Under the pieces are notes generated by a model. It was not told where the DNA came from. It was given only the letters and a program-made list of their open reading frames with translations, and ran no database searches. The position numbers and the translations under genes are program-made. A DNA stretch of 64,000 bases. It comes from Megascapheus bottae (lineage: Eukaryota > Chordata > Mammalia > Rodentia > Geomyidae). This document shows, piece after piece, positions 46,640-58,130 of this stretch; the stretch's first letter is position 1, and each line of letters opens with the position of its first letter. The stretch lies in assembly GCA_024803745.1 (NCBI GenBank), contig JANJXV010000190.1:1621001-1685000 (forward strand), given 5' to 3'.

Positions 46640-46995
46640 TTGCTTCTACGGCCTAGAATTTCTCGGTGGAGAAAATGAAATTTTCCAGACATAATCATGT
46701 TCTGTGTCAAAGCACCAGATGCAAGGTATGTCAATTTCATTAACCCCCATGACTGTCAACAGTGGACCCAATAAATGAGGCTTCTTGACACTTCACTCAC
46801 AGTTATTTTTTTCAATTATATCTTCCTGAAACTAGGCTTTCTGTCTTCCAACCAATAAAATAATGGTAAGTATTTGTCAAAGCCGACTGCCTGAGTAACA
46901 TGGCTGGGGGCGCGTTAAGCATGCCTGCATTATTTATCTATCACCTGTGGATAATAAATTTTAGTTATCCAATGAGTCTTGAAATATGTAGAAAT
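46640..46995. promoter_or_regulatory. Candidate conserved non-coding element, long
   Basis: About 350 bp of complex sequence with TGTCAATTTCATTAACCCCC, GACTGTCAACAGTGG, CCAACCAATAAAATAATGG, TTATTTATCTATCACCTGTG and GATAATAAATTTTAG. These hold MEIS/PBX-like (TGTCAA, TGACAG), GATA (TTATCTATC), E-box (CACCTG) and CCAAT cores packed together without low-complexity sequence. The best enhancer-like block in the window by texture. Confidence 0.48.
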
Positions 46996-47595
46996 CTTCA
47001 TGTATTATTTAATTTTTTGCAAAGAATTAATAAAGCAAAAATAGAAATGAACAATAAACGTTTTCAATAAATATAAAGCCATAAATACCTATTTTGAAGA
47101 CTTAAGTATTAGAGAATCTGCCTACACAAAACTCTAATTCTGATTATCTCACTTCTCAACATCAACGAAGTATTTATGGCATTTCTCAGCAAGACAGCAC
47201 AGTGACATAATGTAACAAGAGCATATTTATCTTCATTTTGTGAATAATGGGAAAATAATGTATTAAAATTTGCTGAGCTCTTATTTTGTATCAACTATTT
47301 TCGCAATTACATTAAATTGCCTCCTTATGCTGAATGTAAAATGTGGCTCCTTCTAGATGAGGGAATGGAATAATGGCTTCCATGAATAATTCTGCTATAA
47401 ATATTCATGTCCGAGATTTTGTATGGTTGCATGTTTTTATTTCTATTGCGATTTCTGGGAAAATTCTTTAAAAAATATATCTATCTCACGGAGGAACTTG
47501 TAGACTCTTAGGTGACCACAGCTCACCGCGTCCCTTCTCCATGGCTCCCTCCTCAGCTCAGCCCTTTCTGGAGGCCTTTCATGGGAGCTGGGGTC
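46996..47595. other. AT-rich unique sequence
   Basis: Continues AT-rich and complex from the preceding block; parts may be conserved (47370-47410, AATAATTCTGCTATAAATAT). No repeat recognised. Confidence 0.3.
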
Positions 47596-47619
47596 TGAGA
47601 GGTCCGAGAGCCTGTTTGT

Positions 47620-47705
47620 CTGCCCTGCCTCCCCGAGCTCTCCATGTAGCAAGTGACAGAGCCAAGGTACAATCCTCCGGTCTGCTTGAAGCATCGGTGC
47701 TTCCA
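47620..47705 (+). mobile_element. Possible MIR fragment
   Basis: TGTAGCAAGTGACAGAGCCA, AGGTACAATCCTCCGGTCTG follows the MIR segment AGCTAGTAAGTGGCAGAGCC, AGGATTCGAACCCAGGTCTG. Short and diverged. Confidence 0.4.
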
Positions 47706-48335
47706 TCTTTATCCAATGGATGCATCAGGCCCTGGGTCAGAACCTTGACCGCAGCAGGATTGATTTCACACTGGACGTGGTGCCGTCATTAATTGTGGAG
47801 TGCCTGCTGGGTCACTGTTGCTGGCCACGGTGGGGCCCGCGGTCTGTACCAGTCCCCCCGGCAGGACTCCAGGGTGCCAGGCCACGGTGCGTGTCTGCGT
47901 GAGATGTGTGGTCTCCACACTGGGCAGGTGGCAGTGTTCTCTCCCCGGTGTGGGAACCAGGTAGGAGCAGGGGTGATTTAGATACCGTCAGCGCATTACG
48001 AAAGCCCATTTTCACATTAATTGGAACAATAAAAAGCTTCTTGGCTGTATTTACACTCAGGCGCTCCCGCATTTTAGAAGAAAGGCAGGGGTAAAAGACA
48101 TTGCTATATGAAGCACATTTCTTTCTCTCAAGGCTAGCTGCAATTGCATGCTGTTCTATGCATCTTAGAAAGAAAGATATAAAAAAAAAGGAAAAGGAAA
48201 TAGCCCTGTCACTCCTCGGTGTATAAATGTGAGAGAGCTAGTGTCTGGTTCAGCGAAGCAGGTAGTGGACGTGGATTTATCACACCGTGCCCACACACCG
48301 GCTCGGGGTTATTAGCAGCTCGCATTGGTGGAGAG
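47706..48335. other. Unique non-coding sequence
   Basis: An A-rich run lies at 48180-48200; otherwise nothing recognised. Confidence 0.4.
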
Positions 48336-48339
48336 AGGG

Positions 48340-48475
48340 GATTACTCTGAGCACAGAAAGTCTCCCGTGACATCTCACCACAACCTGTCCTGTGGGTCCA
48401 GCCTCCTGGCCTGTCTTGGAGACAAGGAGACCAAAGCATAAAAGGGTCATTCAGCTCAAAGGCAGCCGTCTGTGC
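48340..48475 (+). mobile_element. Possible MIR-type fragment
   Basis: GACATCTCACCACAACCTGT, CCTGTGGG..., GGAGACAAGGAGACCAAAGC, AGGGTCATTCAGCTCAAAGG parallels the MIR 3' order ATCTCATTTAATCCTCACAA, ATGAGGAAACTGAGGC, AGGTCACACAGCT. Confidence 0.4.
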
Positions 48476-50200
48476 CCCCAAGAGTGGGACATCTCAAGGA
48501 AGATTCTCAAACGAACGGACAAATTCCAAGTACAGGCTGTTGCAGGTTGTCCCCTTCATGTTTTCTGATAAACGTGCTTTGTTTTACATCGATGGAGTGT
48601 TTTTGAGATCATGAAACCCATATTGGCTTGTGCTGGGAAGGAAAGAAGCTTCTTCCAAGGCTCTGTGTAACTCTTTCTCTTAAGGCCTGCCCAAACACCG
48701 TGTGTTCTTGTCTTCATCTGTTTATTGTCTCCACTTCCAAGCCAGATATGGCAATTCTCCCTGTTCTGATACATGAGTTTCCAAGTTAATTTGGTATTTT
48801 TGACAATAGTTGTGATGTATCCTTAAATTAGGTGGCTAGACAAATGCCATTGGGACTTCTTACACAGTCCTTATAGACTGTTCTTCGAATCATTATTTAA
48901 TGCTCTTTTTATTATGTCTGTATTTTTCCCCTCAAGGTCATTGTCTCTTGTATAATAGAACTTCATTAGGATATTTGTATTCTGTCTTTTCCTGTTACTT
49001 TCTCTGTTTTATTTCAGTTGCGTGTTCACAGTGACTCCTGAGCAGGGCTTGCTTTGTAAAGATCTAAGCATTAGAGCTCTGTAATATGATTTCACATCAT
49101 GATCTGAGACTACATATGACCCCCAAGTGAGAGAATTTTAGATTAGATACACAATCACTTCTTAGAATTCAGGAATCATCTGGCTTGAATGTCTTCCAAT
49201 GCAATTGTCTTTGTTAAGTTTCTACCTTGCATTTTTGAATCACTGCTTGAGTTTTGAATGCTGTCTGGACCTGGACTTGGACGATCTGCTATGGATTTGC
49301 TGTAAGCTCTTGAATGTGAAGGTGCATTTCTTCCCCCCATCTCATGTGACACTTAGGTTTAGCAACTTAGGTTCCCTCCTCTTCCTTTCCCATGTCATAC
49401 CTGTTCACCTCGACACCCCGTCTCCTCACTGCCGTTGGGTGCATTGAGCCCTTTGCTTCTCTGTGCCTCATTTCTGGTCTGGCCCCTCAGACCTAAGCAC
49501 CCATTTCCTTCTGCCTTCTGTCCATGCATGCTCTGTCTGCCCTTGTCTTTCCACGCTGCTTCCTCTGTCTGTGTCTGTGTCCACTGCCTCTGCACGCTGA
49601 CCCCTGAGGGCCACCCTCTGTGAAGGTGGCCGCACACCTACACATAACCCACGTGCTCGTGCTGGGCCACGGCTTGTGAGGAACGCAACAGCGAAAGGAG
49701 GGGCCTTGTGGGTGTCTCCTGCCCGTCCCTGGGTGGCGTCGGCTCTGCCACGACCTTAAAGCAGGTGACGAATGCTAACCGTAAAGCGCCCTGGGTTAGA
49801 ACAGGGGAAGGTTCTCAGAGCAGGAGGAATGGACGAGAGCTGGCGGCCCCACTCGGTCCCCTTGACTCTCAGTGTCCCTCGAGGTCCCCCAGGAGCTGGC
49901 TTTGTCGCTTTGCCTCCTGTCTCGGTCGGCTGTGAACATGGAGGTCGTGTGGCTGGGAAACAAAATGACCACAGAGCTGACTGAGGCCGGCCCTGGCCAA
50001 ACATCTCTGGAAGGGAAGACGGGACAGGCCAGTGAGACAGTGTGGTCTGTTCTGTTAAACTCGGGTGCATCTTTGCTTGTTGATGTCCTGCAAGGGCCAT
50101 GGCTGCCAGCCTCTGCAGTGCTGTAGGAAGCCAGGGAGTCGGTCCCCAGAGCCTGGGCCGACACCTCCCCGAGTGGAAGGGGCTGGGTGGGGAGGCGGCG
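48476..50200. other. Unique or ancient-repeat sequence
   Basis: 48.78-49.25 kb is T-rich and may hold an unrecognised old LINE piece; 49.3-50.2 kb is GC-rich unique DNA with antisense-overlapping frames up to 166 codons that show no domain. Confidence 0.35.
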
Positions 50201-50204
50201 GGTT

Positions 50205-50465
50205 GTTAGAAGCTGATGAAAAGCCCGCCTATGGCTAAGAATAATGTAAATCCTGGCATTATGACTTTTAAACAAGTTACTCAGCCGCAACAACATTCAA
50301 TTATTTTGACGCTTCGAGGCAACTGTTTTTCCAGGCCTGAAATATTAATCTCATTGACAATCGGCAAATGATGTTGCTTTTATGGAATGATGTCCATTTA
50401 CATAAAGGCAAGAACTCCTGTTGCTCTCACAGCCCTGTTGACACGCTGATTATGAATGCAAGGTG
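50205..50465. promoter_or_regulatory. Candidate conserved non-coding element
   Basis: Complex block with TTATGACTTTTAAACAAG, TTCAATTATTTTGACGC, GCCTGAAATATTAATCTC, TTGACAATCGGCAAATGATG and TGTCCATTTACATAAAGG. Packed OTX/homeodomain (TTAATC), SOX (GACAAT, ATTGAC) and octamer-like cores without repeats. One of the strongest CNE candidates by texture. Confidence 0.45.
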
Positions 50466-51305
50466 GCGGCCGAGGGTGTTCGAAGAGGAAGGGAGGTGAG
50501 GCCGGGGGCCACTCAAAAAGAAATGGGCGCTTGTTGTGGTATTATTCTATTTCACCCTAAAACTCTTCAAACCATAATAAAGTCATTTCATTTTCCTTGT
50601 TTTCTCTCCCTCTGTAGTTGCTTCATAGCTAAGTCAACTTCTCTTCCCTTGCTTCAGTGGAAGTTAAGAAGCAAGAGCTGAGAGGTGCATGCTCTATCTT
50701 CACGAAATCCTATGGGATCTCAGTTCAAGCAAGAGTCCACATGCTAAGCCACACCTGCCCTGTGCAGGGAAGGCCACGTACTTTCCCATCTGTCAATCAT
50801 CCTCAACACCAGAGGCCGACACTTGGCCAGGGAGAGTCAGCAGCTGTAGCCCCGAGATTACATATGGACTCTGACCTGCTATAAATGGAGTTTTGTTGCG
50901 ATGCAACCTTCTGAATTCATTTATGCATTGGGAATCATGGTTTTGATAAATAAAGTTTTATTGGGATGCAGCCCTGTGCATTCTCACTTATACATTGGGT
51001 AGAGTGGGTTTTACTTGAAGAAGGCTGGAAGCCATAGCCGTAAGTCTATGCGTGTGGCCTCCAAGCCAAAAACATCTAGGAAGTGTCCCGGGTGGCTTTC
51101 TGATTTTGTTTTAAAAGACATATGAAGATCTGCCTTGTCCTGGAGCGTTCATGTGATTCAGGGAGAAAAGGGATAAAGAGAGGGTAATGCGAAGTCTATG
51201 TATTGGATCCTTGTTTCTTCTTACAATGATGTTGTCCTAGACAGGCCAAGTCAGCAACCCCCTCCCAGCCAGGGAGTGGAAGCTGGATTTGCTCTGGTCC
51301 AACCC
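50466..51305. other. Unique non-coding sequence
   Basis: 50885-51005 holds two diverged similar segments (ATAAATGGAGTTTTGTTGCG and ATAAAGTTTTATTGGGATGC, each followed by TTATGCATTGGG / TTATACATTGGG), suggesting a local ~60-bp duplication or paired fragments of one repeat. Confidence 0.45.
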
Positions 51306-51309
51306 ATTT

Positions 51310-51490
51310 CATTCTTGACACCCAGTGATTCATATAACGATCTCACCACCAGTATTATCACTGCCAAATTACAGCACGAGCAGAGATCTGATTAAACACA
51401 TTGATTCAATTTTAGTGTGACTGAGTTATTGATATGAGTGTGAATTATCTTATTTGCCAGAAGCCAAAGGCCAGTAATGGAATGCGAGGA
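51310..51490. promoter_or_regulatory. Candidate conserved non-coding element
   Basis: GTGATTCATATAACGATCTC, CACCAGTATTATCACTGCC, TCTGATTAAACACATTGATT and GAATTATCTTATTTGCC: complex, AT-rich, clustered GATA/homeodomain cores, no repeat. Confidence 0.35.
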
Positions 51491-52620
51491 GAAATCACGT
51501 CAGAGTAACAGGCAGGAGTGGGAGCTCACGCCACGGCAGGAGCATTCCCTGGGCATGCCACGGCCCTGGGATAGCCACGACAGTTAACCGAGATTACCGG
51601 CCCTTGGGCTGTGCTGTCTGTCAAGATAGCAGGTATCTGACGAAACTCAGAAGACGCAGAGGCAAAATGTGTTTCTCTGTGCCTGCCAGGATGCAGACCA
51701 TATGTTATCAGAGCCAAAGCACGGGCCTCATTGCGCAGACCAACGGCCGTGTTCAATTTGTCAAATAAAAAGACAATGGAGGGAAGCGAGTCGGTCACGA
51801 CAGATAAATAACATCCCTCCCATGTACACCACCTGCCCGGTCAAACGGAAGGAGTCGGGCAAGAAAGCAGGATGGTCATTCCTAGGGGCGTGGAAGGGGT
51901 GGGGAGGGGCGGCCGATGCGGCAGAGTTACGGTTTCACGAGGAGAAGACCCTTGGGGAGCCTGCTGGATCCACAGGGCGATCTTATATTCCCAGCCGTCT
52001 GTGCTTGCTTTCCAAGGAAAGGTGGAAGCTTTCCCCGCATCCACACCCAGGAACCAGGTGCATCTCTTTTAGTAAAGTGTTACCGCTGCCCTAGACAGCA
52101 GGCCAACTAAACCACAAAGCGACACCCACGGGATGTGGAGATGCTTGAGCTAATTAGATAATTTCAAAGTTATTTTTAAGTGCAGCCTTTCCTGTACTTG
52201 ATATAAAGAAAAGAAATGTATATAGATCATTGCTGTGGGATTTAGTCACGGTCACAAAGTTAAGACACAGCACAACGACCAGGGAAATGAGGAAGCCAGC
52301 TTCCAATAACTGGGCGGACAGTGCCATTCCCGGAGCCTCAGGTCCCCGTGCCCTCACAGCTGACTGCCCGTTCCACTGGCCTTCCGGGTCAGCTGTTGAA
52401 TGCGTACAGTTCTTGCTCCATCAGGACTTTGATTGAATCCCTTCTTCTGCCTTTGAGGTGGTTCGGTGGTTTCCCTTGTATATGGATGTATTCCGAGGGA
52501 TGCAAAAGCATTTCCTGGATAGGCCTGAACACAGTGAAGAAAGGGATGCCGGTAAGATGTGTGCAATGTTCTGGGGCGCCCGTGTGTCATGAAATGACGG
52601 CCGCAATCAAGCTCATTAGT
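51491..52620. other. Unique non-coding sequence
   Basis: 52140-52240 is a small AT-rich island (GAGCTAATTAGATAATTTC). Otherwise nothing recognised. Confidence 0.38.
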
Positions 52621-52628
52621 AGTGGACT

Positions 52629-52858
52629 GTTTTTTGTCAGTTGTGGGGCTTGAACTCAGGGCTTGGACACTGTCCCTGAGTATTTCTGCTCAAGGCTCCC
52701 ATTCTACCACTTCTAGCCACAGCTCCATTTCTGGTTTTCTGGTAGTTTGTGGGAGATAAGAATCTCACGGGAACTTTTCTGTCCGGGTCTGGCTTTAAAC
52801 CTCAGATCTCAGCCTCCTGAGTAGCTAGGATTACAAGCATGAGCCACTGATGTCAGCC
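52629..52858 (-). mobile_element. Chimeric SINE: B1 + Geo-type right half (minus)
   Basis: Antisense order: TTTTTTGTCAGTTGTGGGGC, TTGAACTCAGGGCTTGGACA, CTGTCCCTGAGTATTTC, GCTCAAGGCTCCCATTCTAC, CACAGCTCCATTTCTGG (Geo half), GGAGATAAGAATCTCACGGG (linker), then CTCAGATCTCAGCCTCCTGA, GTAGCTAGGATTACAAGCAT, GAGCCACTGATGTCAGCC (B1 half, 5' end). Essentially full length. Confidence 0.82.
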
Positions 52859-55800
52859 TTACTGATGTTTTTGATAAACGAAAGTCTTCCTTTTTAACAT
52901 AGTAAATGTTACCCTTTCCTCTAAGGTTTTGCTTTCCGTGTACTAATTTTAAAACATATTCACCCCGCAGCAAAATAGGAAGTTTTCCTACACAGCCTTG
53001 TCAACCTGTGCTTAGAAGTATGTCTGCGCCTCCCTTCTTGATGGGCAGTTCAGGGTTCAGTCTCAAGTCTCAAGTCAGGCTCAGCTGTCTTTTTCCTTTT
53101 CTGGCCCCATGAATAATCCTCGGAGCTGACGGTGTGCCCGGAATGAGCCAGTCAATCCTCCATGCTGCCCCAGAGCTGTTCGAGGCATGCCTTCCAGACA
53201 GCCATTAACTGTAATTTCATCTCCTCGGAACGGGGTGCCCGCTGAATGCTATGTTTAGCTCCTCGATGCTTTAATGAGGTTTTTCAGCAGGATCTGGGCT
53301 TCTTTTCTGTGTAGCTGCCTTGGGCTACAGAGTCTCAGATTCCCAAGTTCATTTTTTTTTTTGCTCTTCCCTGCATGTACATTTGAGCCTTGGTCTCTCA
53401 AGTTCTAGCTACCTTGAGGGCCCCAAGCTTTGCAATTTGTGCCCCTCTGTTCACAAAAGTGGCTGAGAACCCTGCCTGGTCTCTGCTTTGTGCAGGAATT
53501 TCTTCCGAGGCTCACAGTGCCACCCAGCCAACAGCTGGTGGGCTGATGTTGCTCAGAGTGATTGTGAATGCAAAGGACATGCTTTCTCATCACACTCCCA
53601 GTCCCTCCCGTCTTGTCTCTCTTAAGGGTATTCCAGTGCACGAGACAACAAAGTATTTAAAAACTATTCCTACCAGATCCTCTCAGTCAGTCTTGTTAGA
53701 AGATTCAGTTGGCCATATCTTGCAAATTCCCCCTGGGGGACAATTTATTTTTCTTATTTTCTGCCTCTTCTTTTCCCCTCAGTCTCCTGCAGTTCTGCTA
53801 TTTGGGGCCTAGCTAGACACAAGCAGGAACTTGAGTCTCTTCAGCTACAGTGCTGTGACAGAGCACTGTGCAACACGTTTCAGATAATGTGGTTGAAAAT
53901 CAAAACCAAATCCATTTTTTACCAGAGTGCAGCAATAAAGCGAACAACAGTATTTCAATCAACGTTAACTTCCTCCAGCGAAAACTCAACAAATGTGCTT
54001 ATTTTGTTCCAAATATACTAAAGAACAAAATCTATCTAGTTCTAAACGAACAAAAGAAGATTTTCTCCCTCTTTATTAGCTGAAGTGCACTCCTGGCTTG
54101 CACCAACAGTCTGCTCTTGCAAAGGATTTGTTGGGAGTCAGGAAGGTGGATTTGACAGGGACGAGTAGAATCGAAACATTTCAGGTGACAACGTTTTTGG
54201 ATGTGGGGAAGGAAATCTCTCTCAAGGGTTTGTTCTACTCACTTCAAAGTAGTGCATGAGACATGGCGTGAAAAGGACACGGTTGTGGATTATGTGGTGC
54301 TGTTTTCTGCGGGTGGTGTGTGTGCCCTTGCACTGCAGAGGGGGAGCGGGGTGGGGGGGAGGCGCCTCTCTTTCCATTGTACCCATGGGCAGTGCCAATG
54401 TGTGTTCTTGCAGATGTGTAACATTTTTCTACCACGTGTTCCTTGGTGATATATTACCATGGCAATAAATAAGTATCCATACCGCCTCCTTCCTAAGGCC
54501 TGGAAGAAGCAGCAGTCAGCCACTTCTTGGCTCCAGTTCAGCCCCGTGTCGGGTTCTCAGCTGCCATCCAGCCTTGACAGCCCAGCTTCCCCAGGAACGG
54601 CCAGGCTCCCTGCCAGCTCCGGTCATTTCTTATCTCTGAGGGCTGTTTGTTTGCTTACGATGCCTTTGGGTCCAGCACACCTTTCCCTGAGCTCTTCACA
54701 CGACTGCTTCCTCTTTATCTTTTCTCAGTTCCTCTTGAGAGAGCTCTTCTCTGCTGGCCCTGGGGAGGAAGGGCCCCTCCCCTCCCCCTTCCAGAGCTCT
54801 CTGGGTATTATTTTGTGCAGACATTGCACTCTGTAATTATCTGTCTGCTGTCACGTCCATCGCCCCCCACCCCCTGAAAGCCAGCACCAGGTAGACAGAG
54901 ACTCCAAGACATTGTCCCCTTGTGTCCCAGGACTGTTTGTTGAAATGAGTTTTAATGACTGCATCATAAACGATTGCATGCGCGTCTTTATTAAACCTGT
55001 GTATGCTGACACTCTTTTCCATTATAAACATAGCCCAGTTTCCTGGCTGGGTATGGCTGAGCTTCCTATAGATAAATTTCCGATTTAGCAATGTACCCTC
55101 CCAACCCCCCGCCCCACAGATGCACGGGGAAGTGGACTCAGGGGTCCTTGTAGATATTGTCTGCGTATATATGGGTCACCGAAACTCTGGACCTAGAAAC
55201 AGAATGGACACAGGGCCTAACACCTCGAAGCACCTCAGAGAGGGTGAGGTAACACCGATGAGTCCATCGAGAAATCCGGGGAATGCACAACCACGCTCCT
55301 CAGGGTGTAGTCCTCGCTCCTTGCCTTGACTGCATTTTCAGTTTTCCTGTAAGATTTATTCTGTCACTGAGAGTTCTCTGATGTTTTGTAAGGGGCACAC
55401 GCCCTCAGAGCTTCAGTGACGAGCCCACGATGCCTTTGGAGTGCTGGGAAAGCGTTAGTTCCTCCACGAATGGGAAACAGGCCCCCTCCAAGCTCTTTCT
55501 GCCAGCATCTCAGACCAAATGGCTGGGCAGCCAGTCAGAACTGGGAATGGGATGGCGCGAACACGCTGACAAAATGCCCTCACCGAGGTCCCATCCGTGC
55601 CACCAAGATGCCCACAGCCATGCCCAGGTCACTGTTTCCGGGAGACATAGATGGGAACGCCAGTGCACGGAGGCCATGACCGGGAAACCCGTGGGGGACG
55701 AGCTGGTCTCTGACTTCCGCCGGCCGTTCTCCTGGTCCAGTGAGCACACACACGAGGGAGGGCTGTGAACTCAGCCACAGAGAGGAGGCGCTGCTCTCAC

Positions 55801-57230
55801 TCTGCCCCAGACGAGCCCTCGGCCATGCAGGGCTCTGCGCTGGCCATGCCAGTGTTATATGAGGTCTTCTGGAATCTTCTCCCATCACACGTTCCCCTTC
55901 CAGGGAGCACAAAGTGACCAGCAGCTCAAACACAGAAAACCCAGAGACCACAGGGTCAGTGCTCCACCGGGCTCTGCCGAAGCCTGGATTTCTGAGCAGG
56001 GACACCAGGCATTTTTTGGTCACTTTACTCAGAAGCCCCTCTCAGTGAAATGAGACACTCTGGAGGACTGACTCGGCGGCGTGTCCGGACGCCAGGGAGG
56101 GAGCATGGCTGCATGCAGCTATGGAAGCTGTCTCCTTAAACCTTCGCATCTGTCCATGGAAAACAAATCCCATGACCCAAGACAGCCTCTTGGTGTCTGT
56201 CTGTCTTTCTCTCTCTCCTCATTTCTGTTTCATTGCCAGATATCCCAGCTGTACTTGAGGTTTTGTCTTAGGCATCGTGAGACAAACGTAACCACATAAA
56301 ATATTTGCTGTGCACTAACTTCACATTAGCAGCCTAAAACCTAATTCAGCAGTAGAAAACCGTGTCCATCTAACTGATGATTTCCTACGACACAGCACAT
56401 CACACACACACACACAGCGGTACATTTTCCTCTGGCTTTTTTTTTTTACTCCTCTTTGCAAGAACTCACTGTGGCCCCATGTTTGCCTTGTTCACATGGT
56501 TATGCCATCGTCATCCTTGCTGGACTCTGGAACAACTCGAGTTTACTCACAGGGAAAACGAGGTCAAACTCACCTCCACTTGACTCTGTGAAGAAACACA
56601 AAAGCAAGAACAGCGCCTCAGGTCAAAAAAATGTCATTTTTCCTTTACCTGCAAAGGGTCCTTGGGGGCCTCACTGAAAGCAAAGGGCGGCCTCTGATGT
56701 CTTCCCAAGACTGTAAGAGTGCCCGGGGCCCATCACGAGCCTGTCCTTCCAAAGCAGCAGGCTTCTGGGCATTTGGCCATCGGGCTTGGGGGCAGAGCCC
56801 TGGCCACACTTGAGGGGGAAGAAGGGGACAAATGCTTTCCACAGGAAAGCCATTTCTGTCTTGGATTCCAAGTTTCTGTACTTCTCCAGTGCACAGGTAC
56901 TCCCAGCTTTATTGGGGTGGGGGGGTCCCCTCTGCATAGCATGGAAGAGCTTTCCCGTTCTACAGGGTCAGTGAGCAGCCTTGGGGGGCGCAAACTGGGG
57001 AGCAATGAGATGACCCAGCATGGAAGGTCTATGTGGCAGGGCCCTTGGTGTGTCTAGCTGACTCCTGCCGGCCGAGTCCACATGCATGTCCCCATTACCA
57101 TGGCAGGAGCTTGAGCGATGGCCCTGCTGCTCACCCCCTCACAACCACCTCTGAGGCCAAGACAACAGTCGGACACACACATGGTATTTACCCCTCCGAT
57201 CCCTGCTTCTCCTTACACGAGGCGCCAGCA
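52859..57230. other. Unique non-coding sequence
   Basis: About 4.4 kb without a repeat I can name apart from a short (CA)n at 56399-56417 and T-rich runs at 53350 and 56441. 53870-54085 is AT-rich and complex. The overlapping frames at 55.4-56.0 kb (up to 147 codons) lie in GC-rich DNA on both strands with no domain. Confidence 0.38.
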
Positions 57231-57237
57231 TGGAGCT

Positions 57238-57432
57238 GGGGGCCGGGAGTGCGGCTGAGTGGTGGAGTACCCGCCTAGCAAGCATGAAGACCCGGGTTCA
57301 ATTCCTCGGTAACATATACATAGAAAAAGCCAGAAGTGGTGCTGAGGCTCAAGTGGCAGAGCTGTAGCCTTGAGAAAGTCCAAGGACAGTGCTCAGCACA
57401 GAGTTGGAGCCCAGGTCTGGCAACAAAGAAAC
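57238..57432 (+). mobile_element. IDL-Geo SINE, near full length
   Basis: GGGGGCCGGGAGTGCGGCTG, AGTGGTGGAGTACCCGCC (box A region), CCCGGGTTCAATTCCTCGG (box B), linker ACATATACATAGAAAAAGCC, Geo half GAAGTGGTGCTGAGGCTCAA, GTGGCAGAGCTGTAGCC, GGACAGTGCTCAGCACAGAG, then an AACAAAGAAACAAAC tail. CATGGA occurs on both flanks as a possible short target duplication. Confidence 0.87.
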
Positions 57433-57635
57433 AAACATCCCCCATGGATCTAGAACACAGCCTCTGCACCCTGCCACCTGCCTCCAGAAGTGCTCAGTGC
57501 CACATCACCAAGCATTGCTCCAGAAATTTAAAGAAGAAAGGGGGGGAAGGGCGGGTGGTAGATGATACAAAGCAATGTCTGTCAGAGAAGCAGAAGAGGC
57601 TGTTGATGTGGGGTGAGAATGGAAGCTATCAAAGC
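57433..57635. other. Unique non-coding sequence
   Basis: Nothing recognised. Confidence 0.4.
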
Positions 57636-57639
57636 TACT

Positions 57640-57805
57640 GTATCATAAATGAGCATAAATTACATTGTCAGTGCCATTTACAATTCCCATGGCACAGAGC
57701 CTTGTAATTATGTCTACTCAATTATTGCATTCAGAGGGCTTTTCAATAAAGATTTCTCCTTGTGGCCAAACAGTCCATTTGGAAGCTTCTGCCATATGTG
57801 ACAGC
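57640..57805. promoter_or_regulatory. Candidate conserved non-coding element
   Basis: CATAAATTACATTGTCAGTG, CCTTGTAATTATGTCTAC and TCAATTATTGCATTCAGAGG form a complex block with homeodomain (TAATTA/CAATTA) and SOX-like (CATTGT) cores. No repeat signature. Confidence 0.42.
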
Positions 57806-58128
57806 AAAAACAAGCCACAGTTGAACTCGTACAGTAGGTCTGGAAAAAATCTCCAAAAAAACCTCAGGCCTGAGGGTCTGATGTGTGCCAACTTGAGAGA
57901 GACATGTGAAGGCGTTAAAAGGCGAGTGGTGATGATCGTGATGATGAGGGGTGTGTCTGCTGGAAAGGGTGGGGTCAAGTTCAAATTGCACGCCTACTCC
58001 TTAAGAAGAAAGCACAATGTGGAAACAGTATGTCATCTCAGAACTTTGCAAGGGTTGACCAGAAAACCTTTTTAAAGTTCAAAAAAAAAATAACCATTTC
58101 CTATTAAAGACAGGCTTTGTAGAAACAG
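57806..58128. other. Unique non-coding sequence
   Basis: Nothing recognised apart from an A10 run at 58081. Confidence 0.4.
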
Positions 58129-58130
58129 AA

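Noticed and set aside
46899..46916. CTCF-like TGGCTGGGGGCGC
   Set aside because: Four mismatches in the core, including the invariant AG.
48860..49020. Possible L1 fragment in T-rich sequence
   Set aside because: TCAAGGTCATTGTCTCTTGT and nearby phrases resemble LINE text, but I could not align an ordered series of blocks.
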